Assembly (NCBI RefSeq): GCF_001639065.2
Contig: NZ_LQXO02000012.1
Span: forward strand, 62,001-126,000
From: Vibrio barjaei
GTDB lineage: Bacteria > Pseudomonadota > Gammaproteobacteria > Enterobacterales > Vibrionaceae
Reading direction: 5' to 3'
Length of the DNA stretch: 64,000 nt
The position numbers and the translations under genes were made by a program. Of the stretch, positions 24,385-33,472 are shown one piece after another (position 1 is the first letter of the stretch; the number at the start of each line of letters is the position of its first letter). The notes under the pieces were generated by a model. That model was not told where the DNA came from, did not search any database, and was given only the letters and a program-made list of their open reading frames with translations.

Positions 24385-25866
24385 ATGAGCGAAATGATTG
24401 ATTGGGTAAAAGATGTAAGTTCTGAATGCGAAAGTGTCGAAGTGAGCGAGCTTAATACTTGGTTTTCTGAGCTTCAAACCGCATACCAACAAGAGACCAA
24501 CCCTTCACTTGCTGTGCGAAAACAGCGATTGCAGGCTCTCAAAACACAGCTAACGCGATATCAATCGGTATTAGCGGAGGCAATGAGTGATGACTTTGGC
24601 GGGCGCAGCCATACTGAGTCATTAATGGCTGACGTGTTAGCACCTATTCTCGATATCAACCATGTCAATCGCCACTTGAAAAGCTGGATGAAATCGAAAA
24701 GTCGCCCAACGGAATGGCTGTTTAAAGGCAATAAGTTACAGGTTCGCTATCAACCAAAAGGTGTGGTGGGGATTATCTGTCCTTGGAACTTTCCGCTTTA
24801 TCTTTCTATTGGCCCGATGATTACCGCGTTGGCAGCAGGTAATCGCTGCATGATTAAGATGCCGCCTAACTGTCCGGCAACCACAAAGGCTCTGCGAACA
24901 ATGTTGGCTGAGATATACGCGCCAGATCTCGTCAGAATTGTTGATGGTACGCATCCAGAAGCGATGGAAATCTCTCACTTGCCGTTTGACCATCTGGTCT
25001 TTACCGGGTCACCAAATAGCGGCAAAACCATAATGGCCAATGCGGCAGCTAACCTTACGCCTGTGACGTTGGAGCTGGGCGGAAAGTCTCCGGTGGTGGT
25101 TTTTGATGACTACGATATTGAGAAAGCAGCAAGCCGCATTGCTCATGGCAAAGGTTTTAATTCAGGGCAGATTTGTATCGCTCCGGATTATGCGTTTGTT
25201 CCAGAAGGCAAGGTCGATGCATTTGTAGAAGCGCTCAAAAAAGCTCACATCAAGATGTACGGGGAGATCGAGGGTAACGCTGATTACACATCTCTAGTGG
25301 ATGATGCACAGTATCAAAGGTTTGCTGCTCTAGTCGAAGATGCGCGAATTAAAGGGGCGACGATCACTCAATGTTTGTCTCAAGGCGAAGGTCGAAAAAT
25401 GCCGCTCTTTATCGCCACTAATCTAAAACCGAGTATGCGAATTTGTCAGGAAGAAATCTTTGGGCCATTACTACCAGTTCATAGTTACCAGTCAATTGAC
25501 GATGTGGTGCAATACATTATTGAGCGCCCCAGGCCGTTAGCTTGTTACCTATTTAGCCATAACACGCAGCAACGAGAAGCGCTGCTAAATCAAACTCATA
25601 GTGGCGGTGTCACCATAAACGATTGGGGCTGGCATGTACTTAACCATTCGGTGCCATTTGGTGGTGTGGGTAACTCTGGTATTGGTAACTACCACGGCGA
25701 AGAAGGTTTTCGTGAGTTGAGCCATGCACGCACAGTGTTGCAAATGAGAGAGTGGTTTCCTATCCAGCTCTTTTCTCCGCCTTACGGCAATCTTGTTCAG
25801 AAGTTGGTGCTGCGCGTATTTGTTGGTAAGCCAGACCCAGACCTCAAAACCCATTCCTCAAAATAA
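24385..25866 (+). CDS. NAD(P)-dependent aldehyde dehydrogenase, coniferyl-aldehyde/AlkH-like
   Basis: This 493-residue enzyme belongs to the membrane-associated class 3-like aldehyde dehydrogenases annotated as coniferyl aldehyde dehydrogenase. Catalytic Cys264 is in FNSGQICIAPDY and the general base Glu230 in LELGGKSP. GVVGIICPWNFP opens the NAD site. The C-terminal part after PFGGVGNSGIGNYHGEEGF keeps the hydrophobic tail (QLFSPPYG...) that can attach such enzymes to membranes. It would oxidise a long or medium-chain aldehyde to the acid, between the GMC alcohol dehydrogenase and the acyl-CoA ligase encoded downstream. Confidence 0.85.
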   Translation: MSEMIDWVKDVSSECESVEVSELNTWFSELQTAYQQETNPSLAVRKQRLQALKTQLTRYQSVLAEAMSDDFGGRSHTESLMADVLAPILDINHVNRHLKSWMKSKSRPTEWLFKGNKLQVRYQPKGVVGIICPWNFPLYLSIGPMITALAAGNRCMIKMPPNCPATTKALRTMLAEIYAPDLVRIVDGTHPEAMEISHLPFDHLVFTGSPNSGKTIMANAAANLTPVTLELGGKSPVVVFDDYDIEKAASRIAHGKGFNSGQICIAPDYAFVPEGKVDAFVEALKKAHIKMYGEIEGNADYTSLVDDAQYQRFAALVEDARIKGATITQCLSQGEGRKMPLFIATNLKPSMRICQEEIFGPLLPVHSYQSIDDVVQYIIERPRPLACYLFSHNTQQREALLNQTHSGGVTINDWGWHVLNHSVPFGGVGNSGIGNYHGEEGFRELSHARTVLQMREWFPIQLFSPPYGNLVQKLVLRVFVGKPDPDLKTHSSK

Positions 25867-25916
25867 CACTAATAACCTAATCCACTAACAACGGACCATT
25901 TTAAGAATCTTCGGCG

Positions 25917-25934
25917 CGCCAGTATTTACTGGCG
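25917..25934 (+). terminator. Intercistronic hairpin between aldehyde dehydrogenase and ligase genes
   Basis: CGCCAGTA/TACTGGCG forms an 8-bp inverted repeat with almost no spacer. No T tract follows, so it is more likely an mRNA-processing or stability element than a terminator. Confidence 0.45.
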
Positions 25935-25959
25935 TGGTACACCTACAAGGAGACCTAGG

Positions 25960-27522
25960 ATGCATAACCTTGCTGTTAATCTTGAGCGCAGTGCTGCGCT
26001 CTTCCCGGACAAAACTGCTCTCAGAATGGGCGCAGAGGAGATCAGCTATCAACAACTGGAGAGTGCGGCTAGCACTGTTGCTCACAACCTCAAGCAACTT
26101 GGTTTGGAACAAGGGGACAAAGTGGCGCTTTCGTGTCCTAATGTTACCTACTTCCCCATCGCTTATTACGGAATTTTAAAGGCAGGCTGCGTGGTCGTGC
26201 CGCTCAACACGCTGTTTAAGAACCGGGAGATCGCCTACCATCTGCAAGACTCTGATGCTAAAGCGTATTTCTGTTTTGAAAATCAAGACATGGATCCAAG
26301 TGAGCAATACGGACGTTTGGGCTTTTCTCAAGTGGACAGCTGTGAACACTTCATACCCATGATGACAGTTGATGAGAGTGAACACTCATTAGAGCAGTGG
26401 TTGCAACAACCGCCGCAAGTGTTTGAATCTGCAGCAATGCAAGGGGACGATACTGCAGTCATTCTTTATACGTCGGGTACGACAGGACAACCGAAAGGCG
26501 CAGAGCTTTCTCACTCAAATATGCTGGCAAACGCAATGTCCTCTCAGTATTTAATGCGACTAGAGTACAGCGATACCACGATGGCGACCCTACCTTTATT
26601 TCACAGTTTTGGTCAAACCGTCATGATGAACGCCAGTGTGCTTACGGGCTCGTCGATTGTGCTCATTCCTCGCTTTGACCCTAAGTTGGTTATTCAACAA
26701 ATCATCGACCACAAAGTCAGTGTCTTTGCGGGGGTACCCACCATGTATATCGCTCTGTTGACGGTGGGCGAGCAATTACCAGAGCAATCTGAACAGGTTA
26801 AACATAGCTTGAGACTGGGCGTTTCTGGTGGGGCGTCCATGCCAGTAGAGGTGATTCGTCAGTTCGAATCGCGCTTTGAGTTACCTGTCTTGGAAGGCTA
26901 TGGCTTATCGGAAACGGCGCCCGTTGCTACTTTCAATCATATCGACGGTGACCGCTTACCAGGTAGTGTAGGTCAGCCGTTATGCGGTCATATGATTAAG
27001 ATATCTGATGTTCAAGGTAATGCGCTGCCTGTTGGCGAGTTGGGTGAAGTGTGCATTAAGAGCCCGAGTGTTATGAAAGGCTATTACGGCAGAGCCGAAG
27101 CCAGTGCAGAAGCGTTACGTGATGGTTGGTTCTGGAGTGGTGATATTGGACGACTTGATGAGCACGGCAACTTATTCATTGTCGATAGAGTGAAAGATAT
27201 GATCATTCGCGGTGGCTATAACGTCTATCCACGTGAGATTGAAGAAGTACTGATGTGTCATCCGGATGTAGAAATGGTGGCTGTTGTCGGTGAGCATGAT
27301 GAGCGACTTGGTGAGGAAATTCATGCTCACGTAGTGTTGCATGAAAACTGCACCAGTGATGGCGAAACCTTGGTAGCGTGGTGCCGTAGTCAACTTGCTG
27401 ATTACAAATATCCACGCCGTGTATTTATTCGAGCATCACTGCCAATGACGGCAACAGGAAAGATCTTGAAACGCGAACTGCATCCATTGGATGTGATGGA
27501 GGCAGTCGATGGACAGCTATGA
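25960..27522 (+). CDS. Acyl-CoA ligase (AMP-binding family), AlkK/FadD-like
   Basis: A 520-residue member of the ANL superfamily. The P-loop-like ATP motif is ILYTSGTTGQPKGAELSH at about 168-185, the A5 region is GYGLSETAPV, the hinge region reads WSGDIGRLDEHGNLFIVDRV, and the catalytic C-terminal lysine is in TATGKILKREL. It should convert a free carboxylic acid plus CoA and ATP to acyl-CoA, the third step of the alcohol-to-acyl-CoA series. AAGGAGA precedes the ATG. The stop overlaps the GMC gene by 14 bp. Confidence 0.87.
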   Translation: MHNLAVNLERSAALFPDKTALRMGAEEISYQQLESAASTVAHNLKQLGLEQGDKVALSCPNVTYFPIAYYGILKAGCVVVPLNTLFKNREIAYHLQDSDAKAYFCFENQDMDPSEQYGRLGFSQVDSCEHFIPMMTVDESEHSLEQWLQQPPQVFESAAMQGDDTAVILYTSGTTGQPKGAELSHSNMLANAMSSQYLMRLEYSDTTMATLPLFHSFGQTVMMNASVLTGSSIVLIPRFDPKLVIQQIIDHKVSVFAGVPTMYIALLTVGEQLPEQSEQVKHSLRLGVSGGASMPVEVIRQFESRFELPVLEGYGLSETAPVATFNHIDGDRLPGSVGQPLCGHMIKISDVQGNALPVGELGEVCIKSPSVMKGYYGRAEASAEALRDGWFWSGDIGRLDEHGNLFIVDRVKDMIIRGGYNVYPREIEEVLMCHPDVEMVAVVGEHDERLGEEIHAHVVLHENCTSDGETLVAWCRSQLADYKYPRRVFIRASLPMTATGKILKRELHPLDVMEAVDGQL

Positions 27523-29143
27523 TTTCATTATTGTCGGTGGTGGTTCAGCAGGTTGCGTGCTTGCTTCAAGGCTATCAGAAGACCCTACTGTGAATGTTTG
27601 TTTGCTAGAAGCCGGAGGTAAAGATACCAGTCCGTTTATTCATACGCCCGTTGGCTGTGTTGTGATGATGCCAACCAAAATCAACAACTGGGGGTTTGAA
27701 ACCGTTCCTCAGCCTGGACTCAATGGTCGTAAGGGTTATCAACCCAGAGGGAAGACCTTGGGTGGTTCGAGCTCAATCAATGCCATGATGTATGCACGTG
27801 GTCACCGTTATGACTATGATCTTTGGGCATCATTAGGGAATGAAGGCTGGAGCTACGATGAGTGTCTACCGTATTTCAAAAAAGCAGAAAACAATGAAGT
27901 TCATCACGATGAATTTCATGGCCAAGGTGGGCCGCTGAACGTCGCTGACTTGCGATCACCTAGCCCAATGGTGGAAAGATACCTATCAGCGTGCGAGTCA
28001 ATTGGCGTGCCGACCAACCATGACGTGAACGGTGCTGAACAGTTCGGTGCTATGCAAACGCAGGTGACACAATTAAACGGTGAGAGGTGCAGTGCGGCAA
28101 AAGCTTACTTAACGCCAAACCTTAATCGTCCGAACTTAACCGTGCTCACCAAAGCCACCACGCATAAGGTGTTGTTCGATGGAAAGCGAGCGATTGGTGT
28201 AGAGTATGGAATGAAAGGGCAGCGTTTCCAAATTTACTGCAATAAAGAAGTCATTCTAAGCGCTGGTGCGTTTGGTACTCCGCAAGTGCTGTTGCTATCA
28301 GGAGTCGGTCCTAAGCAAGAGCTAGACAAACATGGTATCGACCAAGTGCATGACTTGGCGGGAGTAGGTAAGAACCTGCAAGACCATATCGACTTGGTGC
28401 ACTCATACCGAACTACGGCCAAACGTGACACCTTTGGTGTATCACTAAAAATGGCGTCGGAGGCCAGTAAAGCAGTGCCTCAATGGTTCAAACAGCGTCA
28501 AGGCAAGCTGAGTAGTAATTTCGCCGAAGGTATCGGGTTTTTGTACTCTGATGATGACGTCGATGTGCCTGACTTAGAGTTTGTCTTCGTCGTAGCGGTG
28601 GTGGACGATCATGCTCGAAAAATCCACATGAGCCATGGATTCAGTTCTCACGTAACGCTACTTAGACCGAAAAGTACCGGCACGGTAACCCTAAATAGCG
28701 CCGATCCTTACGACGTTCCAAGCATTGACCCTGCTTTCTTCCAAGAACCTGATGACATGAGAGTGATGATCAAAGGTTGGAAAAAACAGTATCAGATGCT
28801 GCAAAGTGAGGCGTTTGATGACGTTCGCGGGGCAAGTTTCTATCCGGTTGACCCGGACGATGACGCCGCGATTGAGCAAGATATCCGCAATCGCGCCGAT
28901 ACTCAGTATCACCCGATTGGCACCTGTAAGATGGGGACTTCGGATGACCCTGAAGCGGTCGTAAATAGTGAACTGTCTGTATACGGGATGGATAATCTGC
29001 GGGTGGTCGACGCATCTGTGATGCCGACGTTGGTGGGTGGCAATACCAATGCACCGACTATCATGATCGCCGAGAAAATTGCTGACGTGATCAAAGCAAA
29101 ATACTCGATTTGTCATCCTGCTGATGCTTCAAAAGTCAGCTAA
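27509..29143 (+). CDS. GMC-family alcohol dehydrogenase (AlkJ/BetA-like flavoprotein)
   Basis: A 544-residue FAD enzyme. The dinucleotide motif is IIVGGGSAGCVLASRL at the N-terminus. GMC signature 1 lies in PRGKTLGGSSSINAMMYARG. The catalytic His is in QYHPIGTCKMG and the second active-site His/Asn block is MPTLVGGNTNAPT. It resembles AlkJ (alkanol) more than BetA by gene context, since a ligase and an aldehyde dehydrogenase flank it and no betaine-aldehyde genes do. It probably oxidises medium- or long-chain primary alcohols at the inner membrane. It overlaps the ligase by 14 bp. Confidence 0.87.
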   Translation: MDSYDFIIVGGGSAGCVLASRLSEDPTVNVCLLEAGGKDTSPFIHTPVGCVVMMPTKINNWGFETVPQPGLNGRKGYQPRGKTLGGSSSINAMMYARGHRYDYDLWASLGNEGWSYDECLPYFKKAENNEVHHDEFHGQGGPLNVADLRSPSPMVERYLSACESIGVPTNHDVNGAEQFGAMQTQVTQLNGERCSAAKAYLTPNLNRPNLTVLTKATTHKVLFDGKRAIGVEYGMKGQRFQIYCNKEVILSAGAFGTPQVLLLSGVGPKQELDKHGIDQVHDLAGVGKNLQDHIDLVHSYRTTAKRDTFGVSLKMASEASKAVPQWFKQRQGKLSSNFAEGIGFLYSDDDVDVPDLEFVFVVAVVDDHARKIHMSHGFSSHVTLLRPKSTGTVTLNSADPYDVPSIDPAFFQEPDDMRVMIKGWKKQYQMLQSEAFDDVRGASFYPVDPDDDAAIEQDIRNRADTQYHPIGTCKMGTSDDPEAVVNSELSVYGMDNLRVVDASVMPTLVGGNTNAPTIMIAEKIADVIKAKYSICHPADASKVS

Positions 29144-29154
29144 CCAGCGAGCAA

Positions 29155-29179
29155 AGACCAAGCCGTCATGGCTTGGTCT
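29155..29179 (+). terminator. Stem-loop after the GMC dehydrogenase gene
   Basis: A perfect 10-bp stem, AGACCAAGCC/GGCTTGGTCT, with a GTCAT loop lies 12 bp past the stop. The T run after it is weak. It likely ends or attenuates the alcohol operon. Confidence 0.7.
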
Positions 29180-29346
29180 ATGTATAAATCGCTCTTTCCC
29201 TTGACCTTCTCCGTTGTTGTTCCCTCACTAAAGTCAAATGAGTCCTAAGAACGCGATGTTGCAACCTTACGACCTATTTCTCACCATCATAGTCTCTACA
29301 CTCAAGCTTCTAGAATGGAAAGCGCAGTAAGTAGGGAGAAGGAAGT

Positions 29347-30258
29347 ATGAATTGGAATGTGGCACCAATGATGGCTTTGGTCATGTTGCTGCAAGGATGT
29401 GGCGCACAAAATAGCTCACAAGCCATTGAACAGAAATACACAAATCACGCCTCGAAATTTACCACTGTGGAAGGTAAACGAGTGCATTATCGAGATGAAG
29501 GACAGGGTGAGGTGGTGATTTTACTGCATGGCACTTCATCGTCACTTCACGCGTGGGAACAATGGACGCAAATCCTCAAACAAGACTATCGCGTCGTACG
29601 TATGGACTTACCGGGTTTTGGCTTGACCGGGCATCTGCCTCAAAACCAGTACGAAATCGCTGACGATATTGCTTTTTTGAGCGCTTTTATTAGAGAACTC
29701 GACATCGAACAGGCACATTTTGTTGGTAGCTCTTTAGGAGGGCGCATCGTGTGGGAGTTCAGTTTGCAACATCCAGAGCAGGTTAAAACCCTTACGTTGA
29801 TAAACGCGTTAGGGTATCCGCAACAATCGTGGCCACCAGGCATTGAGATGGCCCAGTGGCCAGTCATCGATAAAATAATGGAACATGTCACTCCAAGGTT
29901 TATATTCGAGGATGGGCTTAAAGAGGTTTACTTCGACCCGCAACTCGTGGATGCGGCGTTAATTGATCGATACTACGAACTGACCACCTACCAACAAAAT
30001 CGACAGGGATTTACACGTCGCGTCAAGGCATCGCTGGATGAGGACTCGGATAAGATAACGCAAGTTGCTAAGCCGACTCTTATTCTGTGGGGGAAGGAAG
30101 ACCGTTACTTTCCAGCTGAAAATGCACGAAAGTTTGAGCGTGATATTCGGGGCTCTTATGCTGTGGTGTATGACGATGTGGGACATTTACCGATGGAAGA
30201 GGTCCCAGAACGATCAGCAGAGGCATTTAAACAGTTTATCTCGAAAGGTAAGCCTTAG
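29347..30258 (+). CDS. Alpha/beta hydrolase, predicted lipoprotein
   Basis: A 303-residue hydrolase. The signal ends in the lipobox LLQGC with lipid-carrying Cys18, so it is probably anchored in the outer or inner membrane facing the periplasm. The nucleophile elbow is VGSSLGG with Ser129. The acid is likely the Asp in LWGKEDRYFP and the His in DVGHLPMEE. The oxyanion region is LLHGTSSS. It could release an alcohol from an ester or lactone for the downstream oxidation pathway, which is an inference from position. GGAAGT precedes the ATG. Its last 23 bp overlap the convergent AraC gene. Confidence 0.85.
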   Translation: MNWNVAPMMALVMLLQGCGAQNSSQAIEQKYTNHASKFTTVEGKRVHYRDEGQGEVVILLHGTSSSLHAWEQWTQILKQDYRVVRMDLPGFGLTGHLPQNQYEIADDIAFLSAFIRELDIEQAHFVGSSLGGRIVWEFSLQHPEQVKTLTLINALGYPQQSWPPGIEMAQWPVIDKIMEHVTPRFIFEDGLKEVYFDPQLVDAALIDRYYELTTYQQNRQGFTRRVKASLDEDSDKITQVAKPTLILWGKEDRYFPAENARKFERDIRGSYAVVYDDVGHLPMEEVPERSAEAFKQFISKGKP

Positions 30259-31279
30259 GACTAACCTGATACCAGCGCTTGAACGCTTTATAGAAGCTGC
30301 TGGTATCTTTAAAACCAAGACGATAGCTCAACTCGGTCACGCTTGGAGGCGGGGTTTGAGTTAGCCAACGAACTGCAAACTGCTTTCTAGTATCATCAAG
30401 AATACTCTGGAAGGAGGTATGCTCTTTTTCCAGTTTGCGGTAGAGGGTTTGTCGGCTGATGTGTAATTGCTGTGCAACCTTGTCTACGCTGAGTAGTTCT
30501 CCATTTTCTAGTCCGTTTACTACTATGGTCCTGACTTGCTGCTGGACAGGTTGAGTTTTCGTTAGGGTCTCAAGATGACTTTGTGCGGTTTTTGCCATCA
30601 TCGTTTTCAGATACTCACTACTTGTCACAATGGGAAGGTTGAGCCATTTCGATTCAAATATCAGCTGGTGTTCAGCACAGTTAAATTCAATGGCTTCTCC
30701 AAAGATTGGTTGATATTTATCCACATAGTTCGGAGCCAAATACCCAAACTTAGCTTTGGTTAGCGGGAAGGATTGGGCACTCAGCATTCTCGCCCACGTC
30801 ACCATCGCACTCATACTACGTTCGATGGCGGCTCTAGGGTAGTTATGCAGTGATTCAATGGAGAGGGTTAAGCGGCACTGCTGCCCATCGTCTTCTACTT
30901 GCCAACTCTCCGAAGCATTCATCAGCAAAATATTACTTTGAAACGTGTTAAAGGCATCTCTTAACGTCGCGCATTGACTCACCCAACTTGCTAGTACACC
31001 TTTTGATTCAGGGGAAATGGTTCGCCCAATGATAAGTCCAATGTCGGGCGATGGATGGTGCTGTTCGAGCAGTGACCACAAGGCAACCATTTGGCTTTCT
31101 GGAAGCCGGTCCGATGGCGATAGCTTGGCGCTATTTTGAATAGCCTTTAGCGTAATAGCGTCAAGGTGATTGGATGTTTCTACCTGTTCGCGCAAAGCGG
31201 CTGGCAACAGTGGATAGGCATTTACCAAATCAATGACAGAGGCGAATGAAACGGATTTTTCGATAGAGTTATCTGCCAT
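30236..31279 (-). CDS. AraC-family transcriptional regulator, second of the alcohol cluster
   Basis: The ATG at 31279 gives 347 residues; a TTG at 31291 adds four more and neither has a clear ribosome site. The N-terminal ligand domain is the Arabinose_bd type and the C-terminal HTH carries VAQQLHISRQTLYRKLEKEH and LSYRLGFKDTSSFYKAFKRW. Its 3' end overlaps the lipoprotein hydrolase gene (30236-30258) in convergent orientation. It is the same family as the AraC at 23189 but clearly different in sequence. Confidence 0.86.
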   Translation of the reverse strand: MADNSIEKSVSFASVIDLVNAYPLLPAALREQVETSNHLDAITLKAIQNSAKLSPSDRLPESQMVALWSLLEQHHPSPDIGLIIGRTISPESKGVLASWVSQCATLRDAFNTFQSNILLMNASESWQVEDDGQQCRLTLSIESLHNYPRAAIERSMSAMVTWARMLSAQSFPLTKAKFGYLAPNYVDKYQPIFGEAIEFNCAEHQLIFESKWLNLPIVTSSEYLKTMMAKTAQSHLETLTKTQPVQQQVRTIVVNGLENGELLSVDKVAQQLHISRQTLYRKLEKEHTSFQSILDDTRKQFAVRWLTQTPPPSVTELSYRLGFKDTSSFYKAFKRWYQVSPKAYLSR

Positions 31280-31498
31280 GAGTGTTACCAAAATTTTAAG
31301 TTATAGCTAACTAATATCGCAATTTTCCTCGTCTATCAATCTAGAGTGTTTGTAAAAAATGGTTAGTTCATAAGATGTTAGCTGATTGTGCCTATCAACC
31401 ATTCTCTCAAAAAGCGGACTATGTCCTTTATTTAATTATTGTTATGGTGTTTTATATGGCTTGTTAATGATTTGGTGGTGTAGAGGGCAAATCAGTCA

Positions 31499-33472
31499 AT
31501 GGAAATGATACGTGAGTTACGTGAACACTCTAACCAAAGCGTGGCGGCGAGATTTCGTCGTGTGGTTTCTTTGATGCGCCAACAACGCTGGATGAGATTG
31601 CGAGGTATAGAACTACGCCTGATTCTGGCACTCGCTATGCTCGCGTTCACTACATTAATCCTATCTGTGGTTACCACTTATACGTTCAATGACCTTAACC
31701 AACGTCTTATTGTTCTGAAAGAGAACAAGATCCCAGCCTTGGAGCAGGCCGCTCTGCTCAATGACAAAGTTCGATCGATCATTACCACCTCTTCTCAGCT
31801 TAGTGAAGCGGACTCGAATTTAGAGCGAAAGCAGGCCATGCAGAAGATAGAGCGTGCCATTGATGAGATGGATCAGATTATGATCCAGTTTCCGGATTAT
31901 CACTCGTATTACAAAGAAATGATTGCTCAGGTCAGTAATAGCTTGAGCTTATTGCATCAAAGCGAAAACGAATCACAACAACTCAATCTAGAGCTGCGAG
32001 ATTTGCTGGAAGGCTTCTACCCGCTATTGAAACAAGCCACTCAGTCACTGGACCAGTTGCCAACTGCGGCCAAAGCTCAAATTCAATACACACAGATGAA
32101 GTCGTTGCTGTACTACCAACTTGGGCTGGTGGAAAAGCTCTATAGCGATGCTAGCTTTAACGAGCTTGATTACACCACTTACCGAATTGAGCAAATTGGT
32201 CAAGAGTGGTGGACGTTATGGCAACAAAGTGGCGTGAAGTTACAGTTTCCTGAGATCGACCAAAAACTCTCGATTATTTACGACTTGTCTTCTAGCTCGA
32301 GCCGCCTGTATACCCTAAAAAACAAAGCACTGGATCACCGATATCAAGAGCAGTATTTCTTGCAGAACAGTCGCGACCATTTGAACCAGTTAACGGTGCA
32401 AATTGAATCTAATACCAATAAGGTTAATCGTAACATCGACAACTCCATCGCTGTAGTTCAACAGTCATTGCTTTCAAACCAACAGTTATCGTTAGCGCTG
32501 TCTCTGTTTAGTGTGTTAGCGGCGGTGGGTATCTCATGGTTTTATGTACGTAAAAACATTCTTGAACGACTTACGCAGCTGAAACACAACATGTTCGCTA
32601 TCTCGACGGGACATTTAGATACTGAAGTGGCGATTCGTGGAAATGATGAAGTGACGCAAATGGCTAAATACCTCAAAGTGTTTCAGTCAACGGCGAAAGT
32701 AGTGAAGCAGACCAACCGACGCTTGGAAGCGGAAGTGGTGGAGCGTACGGCCGCAGAGGAAAAATTACGTATCACCCAAAACGAATTGATTCAAGCAGGG
32801 AAACTCGCGGCGTTGGGACAGCTCAGTGTCGGGATTACTCATGAAATCAATCAGCCATTAACTGCGGTTAATAGCCATGTCCGAAGTGCACAGCGGTGGC
32901 TTGAAAAAGAGCGCCCCGATAAAGCTATAACCAACCTTCAAAAAATCGAAGTGCTATTGGAGAAAGTGGCAGCAATCACCAGACACCTTAAAGCATTTGC
33001 TGGGAAAAGTGACGGTAGGCTAGAAAACGTACCGTTAAACAAGGTGGTGGAAGATGCTCTTGAACTCTTTGATAACCGAAGAGAGGGGGTATCGATTGTG
33101 TTCGAACAGCAGCCGGACTGTTTGGTTCGAGCTAACAGCATTAGATTGGAACAAGTTTTGGTGAATTTAGTCAGCAACGCCTTAGACGCTGTGGAAGGGA
33201 GCGCCGAACCACAATTAGTGGTTTCCATTTGGAGCGACACCAAAACAGTTTCAGTTTCCGTCCAAGACAATGGGAAAGGCATACCTGCCGATGAGTTACC
33301 CTATCTTTTTGACCCATTTTACTCCACTAAGCGTTCAGGTAAGGGGCTCGGACTTGGGCTCTCTATTGCATATAATATTATTCAAGATTTTGGAGGGACG
33401 ATTCACGTCCAATCCGAGATTGATCAGGGCACTGAGTTTATTGTGACTCTGCAACAAGGCAATCTATCATGA
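31499..33472 (+). CDS. Sensor histidine kinase, PgtB/DctB-like
   Basis: A 657-residue membrane kinase. TM1 lies at about 41-60 and TM2 at about 330-350, bracketing a periplasmic domain of about 270 residues that is largely helical. A HAMP-like region follows (about 355-400), then HisKA with phosphorylated His448 in GITHEINQPLTAV, and HATPase_c with the N box LVNLVSNALDAV, G1 DNGKGIP and G2 GKGLGLGLSIAYN. It should phosphorylate the sigma-54 regulator encoded next, whose start overlaps its stop by 4 bp. The ligand is probably a phospho-compound, given the downstream phosphodiesterase and Phn-type importer. Confidence 0.87.
   Translation: MEMIRELREHSNQSVAARFRRVVSLMRQQRWMRLRGIELRLILALAMLAFTTLILSVVTTYTFNDLNQRLIVLKENKIPALEQAALLNDKVRSIITTSSQLSEADSNLERKQAMQKIERAIDEMDQIMIQFPDYHSYYKEMIAQVSNSLSLLHQSENESQQLNLELRDLLEGFYPLLKQATQSLDQLPTAAKAQIQYTQMKSLLYYQLGLVEKLYSDASFNELDYTTYRIEQIGQEWWTLWQQSGVKLQFPEIDQKLSIIYDLSSSSSRLYTLKNKALDHRYQEQYFLQNSRDHLNQLTVQIESNTNKVNRNIDNSIAVVQQSLLSNQQLSLALSLFSVLAAVGISWFYVRKNILERLTQLKHNMFAISTGHLDTEVAIRGNDEVTQMAKYLKVFQSTAKVVKQTNRRLEAEVVERTAAEEKLRITQNELIQAGKLAALGQLSVGITHEINQPLTAVNSHVRSAQRWLEKERPDKAITNLQKIEVLLEKVAAITRHLKAFAGKSDGRLENVPLNKVVEDALELFDNRREGVSIVFEQQPDCLVRANSIRLEQVLVNLVSNALDAVEGSAEPQLVVSIWSDTKTVSVSVQDNGKGIPADELPYLFDPFYSTKRSGKGLGLGLSIAYNIIQDFGGTIHVQSEIDQGTEFIVTLQQGNLS

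Noticed and set aside
28691-29116. Minus-strand 141-codon frame opposite the GMC dehydrogenase
   Set aside because: It mirrors a conserved catalytic region of the plus-strand gene and shows no own signature.
27509-29143. GMC enzyme as choline dehydrogenase BetA
   Set aside because: No betaine-aldehyde dehydrogenase or BetI gene; an acyl-CoA ligase and coniferyl/AlkH-like dehydrogenase surround it instead.
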